Positions 12,101-23,725 of a stretch of DNA of 64,000 bases are shown piece after piece. Within the stretch, counting starts at the first letter, position 1; every line of letters begins with the position of its first letter. A program made the position numbers and the translations under genes. The stretch comes from Medicago truncatula (lineage: Eukaryota > Streptophyta > Magnoliopsida > Fabales > Fabaceae). The notes beneath the pieces were generated by a model. The model was given only the letters and a program-made list of their open reading frames with translations. It did not search any database and had not been told where the DNA came from. The stretch is from assembly GCF_003473485.1 (NCBI RefSeq), contig NC_053045.1:43070494-43134493 (forward strand). Direction: 5' to 3'.

Positions 12101-13339
12101 AAATGCCAATTCACATCCCCTTGCTCTAGGTCAATCTATTAAGCTAAGACAACATCAACTTTCAAACAAATAAGGACAATTTTAGTTTATTCGATTCAAT
12201 AAAAATTGGTCATCCTAGGAATGAAAAAGTGGGTGCTGCAATGACTAATGTGAAAATGATTTTCAGAGGGTTTCGATGAATTCTGACAAAGTATAAACAG
12301 TTTCTTTTCAAAGTGAAGGGTTTTTGTCAAGTAACATCATAGTCCAAAAATATTTAATCTCATGCCTGCAAATAAGTTTTCACTCTCGTAGCTTAGTAAA
12401 GTACCAGTGAAAATGACATTAGATTCTAATGGGGGTAAACAGCTGAAGTAAAACACAGTGTCACAGACTCAAGGTTGATGTTAAGTAAAATGCTTATAAG
12501 TTCATGATAATGGAAAACTGCAATTACATCAAAGGATGTTACTATCATGAAAATAGTACCATGATGCCATCTCATTAAACAAGATAAGAATATTTTGGAA
12601 CGCTTGCGGCTTGCATGATATGAAGCATGGTCACACAAACACCAGACACGCCTCAGACACTGATACATCAACAGCAATAATGGTTTGAGAAAATGACATA
12701 TTCAATGTGCCGGCGTCAGTGTTGGACATTGACACGTGTTAGGCACCAGACAAGCCTTCGAACAGAAGTTTATGTGCTACTGCACATCACATTATTCTTA
12801 AATCAGAGCAAAGTTCATCGTTTATGCAGAAATCTCAGATTTCTCTACAAAACATTAAAAGAGGTGAAAAAACATCACAAACAGAAATATACCAAAGTAA
12901 ACTAAAACCAGCCGCAACAACAAAAGTAACCACAAGAACATGCATATGAATATACATATAATCAAAATCCAAAACGAAAAATCAAACAACACAATAATCA
13001 AATATTTCAGAATCAAAATAATAAAACGATAAATGCTGAACAAGGAATCAGGTTAACATACTCTTCGTCATCATCTTCATCTTCTTCCTCATCTTCATCT
13101 TCTTCGTTTTCAGATGAATGTCTTTGATCCGATTCTGAAGAAAACAAATACGCAGCATGAAAAATAAAAATTAACAACGACGATTACTATAACAAAACAA
13201 ATCATACGAATTCGTACTAAAATGCAGAAAACAGTTACGTACCGAGTTCATCGTTAGGTTGCGAAGTGTTGTTTATCTCATTCTCAGACTCTTCATTCTC
13301 TTCGAGAGCTTCTTCGAAAGAACGCTTCTGTGCCGGCAT
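9185..13339 (-). CDS. RING1: RING1-type Polycomb PRC1 E3 ubiquitin ligase, 440 aa
   Basis: Ten exons give an intact 440-residue product: 13339-13243, 13134-13062, 12028-11970, 11836-11755, 11659-11539, 11458-11417, 10765-10268, 9729-9622, 9547-9359, 9238-9185. All introns fit GT-AG. Residues 1-56 are acidic. The C3HC4 RING uses C72, C75, C88, H90, C93, C96, C108 and C111, followed by [21 protein letters not shown] middle region (about 158-324) is basic, with [20 protein letters not shown]. The C terminus (about 325-440, [20 protein letters not shown] to [15 protein letters not shown]) is the RAWUL ubiquitin-like domain that binds Polycomb/EMF1-type partners. This order matches plant RING1A/RING1B, nuclear ligases that monoubiquitinate H2A to repress genes. 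I cannot decide between RING1A and RING1B; the length is closer to RING1B. The start is the ATG giving [10 protein letters not shown]. Introns hold a MITE and an 84-bp tandem duplication. Confidence 0.93.
9891..10055. repeat. tandem duplication, two units of about 84 bp
   Basis: Units at 9891-9974 and 9975-10055 both start CCCAATTCTCAAATAGGTTG and end near ACTAGTATTTAAACAATTAC, with few differences. They lie in the RING1 intron between exons 7 and 8. Confidence 0.9.
12615..12765. mobile_element. degenerate hAT-like MITE in RING1 intron 2
   Basis: The left part contains ATATGAAGCATGGTC and CCAGACACGCCTCAGACACTG. The right part contains GGCGTCAGTGTTGGACATTG and ACACGTGTTAGGCACC. These match the arms of the clean copies at 29992-30173 and 33018-33209. 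No target duplication is readable. Confidence 0.6.
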
Positions 13340-13660
13340 TGCTTATAGTCGAAGCGAAACCTAAAGACTGCGGAGGCGGAGGAGGAGCCGGCGGCAGAGG
13401 CCGAGACGGCGGAGGAAAACGACAACGACGGCGGTTGCGAAGTGTGGTTTTAACAACGTCTTGACTTGTGAGAAGAACGAAATAGAAGTTGTTGCTGAAG
13501 ATTTTTATTATTCCAAAAATATATTTTTTGACCAATCCATTTTTTTTTTTTTTAAAATGATGAAATTCTTTTTAATTTTTTTAGCTTTTTATCTTTGACT
13601 ATAGAATATCAAATTTTTATTTATTTTAGAATTGTTTTTGCTTTGACCAATTTTTTTTTT

Positions 13661-14162
13661 TTAGAATTGTTTTTTATACAGGTTGTGAAGTGTGAATTAT
13701 TTTTTAAATATAATTTTTTTTTGTTTTGTGTAAATTGTTACATGCAGGCTTGAATTTTAATATTATTGTGTGTCTAAGGCTGAATTCAAACTCAATTGAA
13801 CGGTAAACTCTTTCTAAGAGTTTTAACGATGATGTATACTCAAGGTTGGATTTAAACTCAAAATTTTGATTATGTTAGAAGAGACTCTTCTCAATTAAAT
13901 GTTTTTGAATTGTTTTTTATACATGGTGTGAAGTGTGAATTAATTATTTTTTTTATATAATTTTTTTGTTTTGGGTAAACCAAGTTTCTACAGCCTTGAA
14001 TTTTAACGTTGTTGTATGTTTAAGGTTGGATTCGATCTCAATTGTACGATAAGCTCTTTTTATGAGTTTTGATGTTACTTTATACTCAAGACTGAATTCT
14101 AACTCAGAACTTTGATTAAGATATAAGAGATTTGTGTCATCTCAACTAAACGTTGTTGAATT
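13661..14162. repeat. two diverged direct repeat units of about 240 bp
   Basis: Units start near 13661 and 13905 with TTGTTTTTTATACA, then GTGAAGTGTGAATTA. They continue through CTTGAATTTTAA, AAGGTTGGATT or a close form, AACTCTTT or GCTCTTT, and finish near CTCAATTAAATGTTTTTGAA and CTCAACTAAACGTTGTTGAA. No coding content. They lie just upstream of the RING1-type gene. Confidence 0.75.
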
Positions 14163-14837
14163 TATTTTTTTTAGTGTGAAGGTTCTTGAATTAGCTTTTT
14201 TTTTTTTTTTTTTACTAAAAGAAAATAAAATAAAAAATTTGACACGTGTAAGTTTTGGGATAATGGTGTAATTTGAAAAGATGATTTCTTCTTCATGGTA
14301 TAGCATTTCTTAGGAGCATTCATGTTTACTTTTTTATATATTCATTCATTGTCTCATTTTTTCTTGTATCTCGCTTTTTACTACATCATCAATCTATCAT
14401 ATCTACTATTTTACTTTTATATTTCTTTCTCTCTACGGTGCTAGATTAGATATTGGGTATCAAAAAATATTTTCCTTCTTAAAGGCTAGGTGTGGCTGTT
14501 TTCAGCCGCATATGATACTTACTCAATGTTTTATCTTTTCATATGAATGTTAATAATAGGTGTCTTTGTGACATTAATTAAAGTATTAAAAATGTAGTGT
14601 AATTATTACAAGATAAAAGTTAAAATTTGTATTTTCAAGACAAATATTATATTAATAGGTTGTTTAACCAGTACCCTTATGACACTCGTCAACAATATTT
14701 TTGATGAAGGGTGTTAAATTCACACAAAACCACTGAAATTGGAAAATTAAACCAAATCACATAAAAAATTACCATATATTTTTTGGTTCGATTCAAAAAT
14801 TGAAATAAACCGAAGAAAACCGAACTCAAAATCTAAT

Positions 14838-16092
14838 GAAAATTGCTATTTTGACATTGAATGCTTCCTATTGACACAAGTAAATGACCAAATTACCCCT
14901 AGCGGTAGTTAACTGCCTCCGGCATATGCGCCGGCAGTTAACTGCCGCTGGCTTTGCTGCTTTATATTATGATTTTACGCGTTTCGGTAGAAAAATTAAA
15001 ATAAATCGAAAGTTATTCAGAATTCTACGAAACTTTATAGACACCTCTATAAAAATACATATAGATGATGTAAAAAGTTTCGTAACATTCCGAATAAGTC
15101 TCGTTTTTTTTTTTCCGACCGGAACGCGCAAAATCGCAATTGAAAAAAAAAATCGACACTTATTCGGAATGTTACGAAACTTTTCACATCATCTATATTT
15201 ATATAGAGGTGTCTATAAAGTTTCGTAGCATTTTGACTAAGTCTCGATTTATTTTAATTTTTCGACCGAACCATGCAAAATCGCAATTTCTTTCAAGTGC
15301 GAGTCCGAAAAAGTGTCCTAAAGGTTGAACTTTTTTACGCTTTTTTGCGCTCATGTTTAGAACAAAAAAATAACATCTCCCACAAAAAAATTGAATTTTT
15401 CGACAAGGGACGGATTAAATATGAATTTTTAACGCGCCTAAAATTTAAGACACGAAAACATCAAAACATCAACCTAAAAATTGAATTTGAGCTGTTTTTT
15501 TGCAGACACCTCTATAAAAATACATATAGAGGATCTACAAATTTTCTTAGTATTTCGAGTAATCCTCAATTTATTTTGATTTTTTTACTGAAACGCGTAA
15601 AATTGCAATATTTTTCTAACTGCACGTCCGGAAAAGTTATATAGAGGTTGAATTTTTTCATTATTTTTTGTACACATATTAAGAATATAAAAAAAAAACA
15701 TTTCCCGCAAAAAATTAGAATTTTTCGACAACGGATGGATTAAATATGAATTTTTAATGCGCCAATAACTCAAGAAACTAAAACACCAAAACGTCTACCT
15801 AGAAATTGAATTTTGATCTGGTTTATTGCAAACAGCTCTAAAAAAATATATATAGAGAGTCTGTAAAATTTCGTAGAATTCTGAATAAGTTTCGATTTAT
15901 TTTGATTTTTCCACCGAAACGCGTAAGAACTTAATAAAAAGCAACAAAGCCAGCGGCAGTTAACTGCCTCTGATGGAGCCAGCTGCAGTTAACTACCGGC
16001 GCATATGTCAGAGGCAGTTAACTACCACGGGAGCTAATTTGATCATTTGCTTGTATCAATAGGAAGTATTCAATATCAAAAAAACAATTCTC
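14838..16092. mobile_element. Mutator-like element (MULE), non-autonomous, 9-bp target duplication
   Basis: Perfect 9-bp flanking duplication AAATCTAAT at 14829-14837 and 16093-16101. The terminal inverted repeats are about 150 bp: the left starts GAAAATTGCTATTTTGACAT and the right reads inward GAGAATTGTTTTTTTGATAT. They share TGAATGCTTCCTATTGA-type sequence and GGTAGTTAACTGCCTC. Long inverted repeats plus a 9-bp duplication are diagnostic of MULEs. The interior has no transposase. It holds several diverged copies of a segment with GACACCTCTATAAAAATACA and GTTTCGTAACATTCCGA in both orientations. Confidence 0.9.
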
Positions 16093-16248
16093 AAATCTAA
16101 TGGACTGATAAATCGAACGTGTAGGTTTATTAAGCCCACTTTGCTTCGGCTGAGGTTAAATATTTTACTAACACCCTCACACTAAACAACAAACAAACAG
16201 CATTTGTGCATGTTTAATAAGTTTATTAAGATTATATTCTGAGTTTAA

Positions 16249-16588
16249 TTAGAGCATCTACAATAGGGAGTCTTAAACATTTAAGATGTGGTACCTATTA
16301 GACACCTTCATTGAGGGAAAAAATTGTTGGGGTCTTATAACGGTCTTATTTAAGACCCCAATTTTAAGTGGGACCCACATATTTTAATATTAAAAAATTG
16401 AAATGTAATGGTATAAAATTATTAATGGTTTATCAGTGGATTCTATTTAAGAAATTTGTATGAGATCTGGGTTGGAGGGATTGAATGCTTATTAGATACT
16501 ACTACTAAAAAATTATAAATAATTGATATGTACACGTGAGACCCATTTAAATACCAAAAAATAGGTGTATCCATTGTGAATGCTCTTA
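16249..16588. mobile_element. MITE with GAGCATCTACAAT-type ends
   Basis: The left end reads TAGAGCATCTACAATAGG and the right end ATCCATTGTGAATGCTCTTA, its approximate reverse complement. Related GGGTCTTA and GACCC phrases lie inside. There is no coding capacity. The target duplication is unclear, so the superfamily is not assigned. Confidence 0.65.
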
Positions 16589-16589
16589 G

Positions 16590-17578
16590 AATAGACTAAC
16601 GGTGTAAAGCCACTTTATACCGTCAACCAATTAGAATCAATATTTTTGACACATAAGATAAGAAAAAGTGAATTGGAAATGGAAGAATCTACATCAAATC
16701 TTTTAATAACTACTTTTGTTAACTCGTTCCTTTGATTTCGGTATTAATAGCTTCTACCTTTGTTCGGTGTGGTTTTCATCGTCAACATTCTTACCTTCTA
16801 TGAGCAAGTGTTGCTTAGTTAATTACCTCATATGAAATTCTTAATTTTGTTTAGACTTCCATGTGTTCTCGTGTTCTGACCCTTTCAATCAATTAAATGA
16901 ATTTATTTTGGTTCAGTTTTATGTGGTATGACTCTTTCTTTAAAAGCAACATCTCCTTGAAATTGGTATGAAACCTGAGGTTAAACCGGCCCAAAAAAGT
17001 TTTAAAACTCATTTCTTCAGATGAAATAAGAATCAAATTGAGAAGCTCACTACGATCTTATTCATCCATTATGAACTAGGTTTGAAATGGTAAAAGGAGG
17101 CGATAGCGTAGTAACGACTACAATAAAAAGAGATACCATTAAGACCGTAATATAAGAGAAATGAGAATAATACAATTATTAAGAAGGATTTTATTTGCTT
17201 TTTTCTATTTTTAACATTTATCCTCATGTGTCTAAAAGAGTGATTTTCATTGATTGATTGTGTAAAGTTTATTTACACCATCAGAGTATTCTAATTAACC
17301 TCTTCCATTATTACAACATTATTTCATGTATATTACAACATTTTAATAAACACTTCCATTAAAAACAAATGTATTACTCTATGTAAAGTTTCATCCAATT
17401 ATTACAACACTGTTTCATATATATAATCTAAATATTACTGTAGATTCCCTTATTAACTAATATTAAATTGGTTTGTTCATCATTTTGACCAATTTATTTG
17501 ATCAAGTATTGTTATATTTTGTCATTAGAACAAAATTTTCCGTAAAATTTACCATATAAATTTGCAGTAATAAATAAG
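16590..17578. other. intergenic, nothing recognised
   Basis: AT-rich DNA with no open frame of interest and no clear repeat structure. Confidence 0.45.
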
Positions 17579-17579
17579 A

Positions 17580-17655
17580 AAATTACATACCAAGGTAAAT
17601 AGGGTGCTCAATCTCATGTATGTTTGACATATCTGCAAATAAACACCAATAGAAC
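17580..17655 (-). pseudogene. decayed fragment resembling RING1 exon 3 and flanks
   Basis: ATTACATACC, AAGGTAAATAGGGTGCTCAA and, after a gap, ATATCTGCAAATAAACACCA align with the exon 3 region of the RING1-type gene (11961-12040), including both splice borders and some intron. About 18 bp of exon are missing. It is not in order with the exon 4-5 relic at 23940-24310, so it is either a separate duplication or a rearranged piece. Confidence 0.45.
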
Positions 17656-18028
17656 AATCCACAAACATTAAAATATAAGATCCGTTTACAGTATGAAAAT
17701 ATTTTCACATTTAATTTTCTTAAACTACTAGTCATTTTAAATTTCTAGCAAGGACATTTTAAGTTGCTAACAAGGACATGGAAGACTCGCATAGTAACAA
17801 TTGTGGTAGAGATAAAACAAAATCTGGAAAAAATGCATTTTCAGAAAAAATAAAAGTAATGTTTGAACATTATAAAAAATCTAAAATTTTAAGGATTCTT
17901 TTAAAAAAAGTATGAGATATATATTTGGTCTGTACTTGTTTTTTTATTAGTTGAATAAAAATAAAAATAATTTGGAAGTAAACATCCCTTAATAAATAAG
18001 AAAATCTAACATTAATTTCAAATGAATA

Positions 18029-19122
18029 TCTTCTTATATATTAAAGTTAACCCGTAAGCCCTTATTTTAACTTAAACCCTATTGTATAATTTTACTGTTT
18101 TAACCCTAATGTTCACACCTAATCTCCTATTTTCATGAACAACCATAATGCTCACACATAATCTTCTTATCTTCTTATATATTAAAGTTAACCCGTAAGC
18201 CCTAATTTTAACCTAAACCCTATTGCATAATTTTACTATTTTAACCCTAATGCTCACACCTAATCTCCTATTTTCATGAACAACCCTAATGCTCACACCT
18301 AATCTTCTTATCTTCTTATTTATTAAAGTTAACCCGTAAGCCCTAATTTTAACTTAAACCCTATTGCATAATTTTACTGTTTTAACCCTAGTGCTCTTAT
18401 CTTCTTATATATTAAAGTTAACCCGTAAGGTGTGAGCATTAGGGTTAAAACAGTAAAATTATGCAATAGGGTTTAGGTTAAAATTAGGGCTTACGAGTTA
18501 ACTTTAATATATAAGAAGATTATGTGAGAGCATTAGGATTGTTCATGAAAATAGGAGATAAAGTGTGAGCATTAGGGTTAAAACAGTAAAATGATGCAAT
18601 AGGGTTTAGGTTAAAATTAGGGCTTACGGGTTAACTTTAATATATAAGAAGATAAGAAGATTAGGTGTGAGCATTAGAGTTGTTCATGAAAATAGGAGAT
18701 TAGCTGTGAGCATTAAGGTTAAAACAGTAAAATTATGCATTAGGGTTTAGGTTAAATTTAGAGCTTACGGGTTAACTTTAATATATAAGAAGATAAGAAG
18801 ATTAGGTGTGAGCATTAGGGTTGTTCATGAAAATAGGAGATTAGGTGTGAGCATTATGGTTAAAACAGTAAAATTATGCAATAGATTTTAGGTTAAAATT
18901 AGGGCTTACAAGTTAACTTTAATATATAAGAAGATAAGAAGATAAGAAGATTATGTGTGAGCATCAGGGTTGTTCAGGAAAATAGGAGATTAGGTGTGAG
19001 CATTAGGGATGTTCATGAAAATAGGAGATTAGGTGTGAGCATTAGGGTTAAAACAGTAAAATTATGCAATAAGGTTTAAGTTAAAATTAGGACTTACAAG
19101 TTAACTTTAATATATAAGAAGA
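18029..19122. repeat. large fold-back array of about 140-bp units in opposite orientations
   Basis: Units contain CTTCTTATATATTAAAGTTA, ACCCGTAAGCCCTAATTTTA, TAAACCCTATTGCATAATTT, TACTGTTTTAACCCTAATGC and TCTCCTATTTTCATGAACAA. About three run forward from 18029. At about 18429 the array flips, and about five run in reverse to 19122. The whole is a giant imperfect palindrome whose two ends are the same TCTTCTTATAT sequence inverted. No protein is encoded. The superfamily is uncertain: a fold-back element or a rearranged Helitron-like end array. Confidence 0.85.
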
Positions 19123-19833
19123 TTAATAATAAATTCTAGTCACTTGACCAAAAATAAATTCCAGTCAAAAAAATGCGAACAAAGTATAGTATTAAATATT
19201 AAAACTTATTCCTTTTACAAAAATAAAAACATATTTTTATTAAAATTAAAATCATTGAACGTGTAAGCCATTTTAGGTATAAAAAAAAAGGTGTAAATTA
19301 ATGATATATTATTACTTATCTTGACTATAAAATTTAAAATAAAAATGTTCCCGAGATAAGAATTCAAAAATAGAATTAAAGAATTGTTGCATTGAAAAAA
19401 ATAAGTTTTTAAAACTTTAAGATTATGAATCCACAATTTCCAAAATTAAATTTCTACATTAAATTTCTTATCTTGTGTTCTTAGTGCATAAGATAGCAAG
19501 ACCTAATATAAAAATATGTATTATATAGAAAGAAATTTTATGAAAAAAACTAATAATTAATAAAAGATTAATACTCACAAAAAATAAACAACTAATAACA
19601 ATAATACTAACTTCATGCCAACCAAATGTGAACAAATTAAATTATTAAACATAAATAAAATATTCCTTTCAAAGAAATTAAAAAAAAAACTATATTCGAT
19701 CATAAAATAATTATTATAATAACTTAAAGTGTAAGTCAATTTTGGGAACTAGTCTAAGTCAATAATATTTATTACAATGTTGACTATAGGATATAAACCT
19801 ATGTATTATATTTATATCTATGGGGTGTGTCTA

Positions 19834-19874
<41 letters not shown>

Positions 19875-19894
19875 TGTTTTAAGAAATTTTTATA
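19123..19894. other. AT-rich intergenic with TA microsatellite
   Basis: No gene seen. A long TA dinucleotide run occupies about 19836-19872. The five bases TATAC at 19895-19899 are the target duplication of the following LTR. Confidence 0.5.
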
Positions 19895-19899
19895 TATAC

Positions 19900-22044
19900 T
19901 GTAACGCCCTAATTATTTATTTAATTATTTTATTATGTGGAGTATATATATATATATTATTATATATGATGGTTGATGGTTTATGCGGAGTATATATATG
20001 CATATATTTGTATATATGTGATTTTTGGATGTTTTATGTGGTGCATTATTTTATTATATGGTTTATTTAATAATAATTAAAATAAGTATGAAATAGTAAT
20101 TATTTTGAGGTTTGGGGAAATAATAGGAGTTATTAGAAATTATGGGGAGTTAAGTGTAATTAGGAGGGAGTTACTTTTAAGAGGGAAGTTATCAGAGAAG
20201 TTAGAATTAGTTTTACGTAGAAGCAGTTTTTGGGAGAAAGCAAGAGAGAACCAAAGAGGAACCAAGAGTGGACTTTTGCTGCACATTTCTTCTGCAATTT
20301 TAAGGTAAGGGTGGGGTTTACTTGAAGAATGTAGTTATTAAATTCTGATTTTGTATTTAACAGGTTTTGGTGAGGAATTGGGAAATTGGGGTTTTATGAT
20401 AGAATGAGGATTTTGAAGTTGTAAGCATGTTTTTGATGTTAGAATTGGTTTCTGGTTGCATAGAACACTTAAGTATGTATCTGTAAACTGATTTGGGGAG
20501 TGATTGGAAGGAAAATGGGATTTTTGGGTAAAACCAGTTTTCTGCCCGTACAGAAGTTCATCGCTCGCCTCGCGAGCAGCTGTGCTCGCCATGGCGAGTG
20601 AGCAACTTCATAGCTCGCCTCGCGAGCAGTCCAACTCGCCATGGCGAGTAACCCAGATCAAAACTTGATTTTTGAAAAGTTGTTATAAGATGTTTTAGGG
20701 ATGGTTTAAGGTACCTAGATGATAGTAAAGAGGAATGGTGAAAGTTTTAGGTTAAAAAGATGAACAGGGAGCTTAGAATTGGAGTTTGAGTGAGAAAATG
20801 TCACTTTTTTCCGAGAGTACCTGATTTTCACTCGCCTCGAGTTCGCCTTGAACTCGCCATGGCGAGCTAGTGTTTTTGTGAACTCGCCATGGCGAGCAGA
20901 TGAGCTCGCGAGGCGAGTTGCACAGTTCCTGAGTGCTAACTTGCTTGTATGATTAGTAGTGGTTTGAGGTTGTTGGATTTGAGCATAGTTATATTTAATT
21001 GTGCATTATTATGGATTGATGAATTGCTGGTTGTTGTTATTACTGATGGCTATGATGTATGATTATTTATTAAACCATACATGTTGTATTAATTGGAGTC
21101 ACATGGAGTTGCATTGCATGGTCAGTTGTATGTAGATATACACAAGTAGGTCCATTGCATATGCATAAAACAGCGGTGAGGGCTTCGGTCCTGGAGTACT
21201 AGTTGCTCAACAGCGGTGAGGGCTTCGGTCCTGATGAATGCTTTTACCATTCAAAAGCGGTGAGGGCTTCGGTCCTGATTGGTACCACATGCATAATGCA
21301 TTTCATTAAGAAGTCTAAGATGGTGTCTTAGCAGTGGTCATGTCATTTGCATGAGTCTTGGTTGTTGTTCGGTTTTATCTGATGTTGATGTTGAATATAC
21401 ATTTATTTATATATATTCATTGTGATCTTGATGTGTTGTTGATGTTATTGGTATTATGTACATTGTATACATACTGGCTAAATGAATTATTATGGTGATG
21501 TTGTTGTGGCTTGTGAATTAAATATTGATAATTGCAAGATTAATATGTTTGAAGTAATAGGGTGTTAGATTCATTTGATGATTTTAATATCTATATTTAT
21601 TGTTGTGAATCTCACCCCTTCTGCTTGAAAACGTTGCCCTTCCTATGGGTAACTTGCAGGTGATCCTGAGTAGTAGGTGGTGGTTCAAAGTCGTGTCTAG
21701 GGCTCTGATACGTGGGATGGGAATTATCATTTTTTGTTGTTATTGTTGCTTTTCCTTTCCATGTATCAAATTTTGGAACTTGTGGTGTGGAGCCCTTTGT
21801 TGTCTTTGAACTATGATGTTGAACTATGTTAAGGCCTTTAATGCCAAAGATTATTGTTGGATGTTCACGAGGTTATGGATTTTGAAAACTATTCCGCTGC
21901 TATGGTTTCATATATATAAGTTGATTTGATTAAATAGTTTTATTTTCTATTTAAGGATTTTGAAATGACGTGTAGCATGCCCGTTGTGGGATTACTCTGA
22001 TGTTTATATGCTATTTTATTGCTTTTGGGTAACGGGGTGTTACA
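19900..22044. mobile_element. solo LTR, 2145 bp, 5-bp target duplication TATAC
   Basis: Starts TGTAACGCCC and ends GGGGTGTTACA, with TATAC on both sides (19895-19899 and 22045-22049). No internal retrotransposon domain adjoins it, so it is a recombined solo LTR. It contains pairs of palindromes CTCGCCATGGCGAG and CTCGCCTCGCGAG near 20560-20650 and 20830-20920, and three copies of GTGAGGGCTTCGGTCCTG near 21175-21280. A second, inverted member lies at 41907-43933; the phrase AAGGGCAAC-GTTTTCAAGCAGAAG (read on the minus strand here) is shared. Family: a long-LTR plant retrotransposon, probably Ty3/gypsy, not proven. Confidence 0.92.
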
Positions 22045-22139
22045 TATACTATATATAATGGAAATACATGGTTTTGAGTTGTATTTTTCACTTTCATTTA
22101 TACCCTCAAATAGATTTTTGTCTATTGTTGGTGTCATTA

Positions 22140-23240
22140 AAAATGATAAGAATTTATATTATATTTATTAAAGCAAAGTGAGTTTTAGAACAATGTCTCT
22201 AAAGTTTTGATGATAACAATGTATGAAATAACAATTGAGTACTTTAGTGTGTGTTCAAGGGTGCAATACCATAAAACTAAATTCTGACTTCAAAGTCAAG
22301 TTGTTGGTTCTGAAACATCAAGCTCTGAACGCAAGAAAAAAACACTTTGGTACTCAAGAGATGCTAAGAAGATTTCTGAAGACTTAGAAGATGATATGAA
22401 GAAAGGTCAACAAAAAATTAAAGTTCTGATTAGAAGATGCATCAAACTTTGAAGACCCTGATGAGATCAAGTTATGATGAAACAAGTTTTGATGGACACG
22501 TCATCAGTTTGGGAAACTCTAACCAGTTTTGTCTTCTTATGATGAAATGTTGCTTTCAAAGTTCTAATCATACTATTTGTCTTGTCCTGACCACCTGTAG
22601 AAACAAATAAAGAACTTCAAAGGCAAAGAGAATGTAACAAATGATTCCCAAAGAAGCAAATGGCCTATTTAGTAATATTCAACGAAATTATTCATTAGAT
22701 GCAAAGTATTCAAAACTGATCAAAGTTTCTCAATGACGTTTTTTATGGGCTGACACTCTTCAAACAACGAGTCTCTCATTCTCTTCTATATAAGGACATG
22801 AGCAGTTTGACGAATATAAGAGACTTCATATATTTTTACAAGTGCCAAAACTCTATTAAATTAGAAAGTGCACAAAAACTTAAAAAATTCTTACATAATT
22901 TATATCTTAAAATTTTTTAAATATCAGAATTCAGAAGTCATTTGAACTTAAAGTTAGTTTATCACTCTTTGACTAGAAAGTGTAAACACAATCAAACTTT
23001 ATCCATAAACTCTGGTTGTAGAATACCTCTTGTGTGAAGCAAGAAAATCTTAGACTTGGATGTCTAAATAATTGTAATCTTGTCTGATTAACGTGAAAAG
23101 TCATTTAAAAGTGCATGAGAACTGGACTAATCTCAGACTGTGGGGTGAACCAGGATCTCTCTCTCCCCCTCTCTTTCATTATCTTGCTTGTTATTTTTTT
23201 TAAACTCTTAGAAGAGATTTGAAAAAAAAAAAAAAACACA
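22140..23240 (+). mobile_element. probable decayed retrotransposon LTR fragment
   Basis: The stretch has the composition of plant copia (SIRE-like) LTRs: repeated TTCTGA/GAAGA phrases, a TATATAAGGACATGAGCAG segment near 22787 that could be a TATA region, and a late CTCTCTCTCCCCCTCTCTTT tract near 23157-23176. No protein domain or paired LTR was found, so this rests on resemblance only. Confidence 0.4.
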
Positions 23241-23520
23241 ATTCATCCTTCCTTATTGTGTTTTTCCCACCTTCAATATTTATTATATGCAAAATATCTA
23301 CACATACACTTATTAAATTGACTAATTCAAAATTGACTACATTCCAAGAGGATATTTCTTGAAAACATCTGGAAGGAGTTTTAGAAGATAAGTGACTTAT
23401 TAAAGTTTGGAAGCCAATTCCTATGCCAATCTGAACCTTATTGATTAGCCCGGGAAATTGGTAGAAATTTTTTTTGTTTATGTAAAATTGTACTAATTTA
23501 TCATAGTTTTAGGAATTGAT

Positions 23521-23606
23521 CATCGTGAACTTAGCTCAGTTTATATAAACAATGCATAAAATATATAAGATCCGCAGTTCAAACACCAACCACATACTAA
23601 AAAAAG
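23521..23606 (+). mobile_element. degenerate tRNA-derived SINE
   Basis: CATCGTGAACTTAGCTCAGT resembles the tRNA-like A box and GCAGTTCAAACACC the B box, with an A-rich end near 23598. Spacing fits the SINE at 25723-25835. The target duplication is not readable. Confidence 0.5.
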
Positions 23607-23725
23607 GATTTGAGACGAATACGTAATTTCCACAGCTAATCAATAAAGTTATGTTCTAAAGATTGAAAGAAATTAGGTAGCTTTGGAAACTCTTCTTTAA
23701 GCAAAGTCAATTCCTATGCTAAATA

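Noticed and set aside
13293..13535. Proline-rich minus-strand frame upstream of RING1
   Set aside because: It overlaps RING1 exon 1 in another frame and its 5' leader; composition comes from a GGC/GGA-rich leader.
15273..15644. 123-codon frame as a gene
   Set aside because: Lies inside the MULE in repeated AT-rich segments, with no recognisable domain.
18029..19122. CRISPR array or telomere tract
   Set aside because: Unit length near 140 bp, inverted halves and a plant context exclude CRISPR; the TTTAGGG-like heptamers are single, not in tandem.
20338..20592. Minus-strand 84-codon frame and its counterpart at 43115-43381
   Set aside because: Both arise from the GC-rich palindromic segments inside the solo LTRs; no retroelement protein domain is present.
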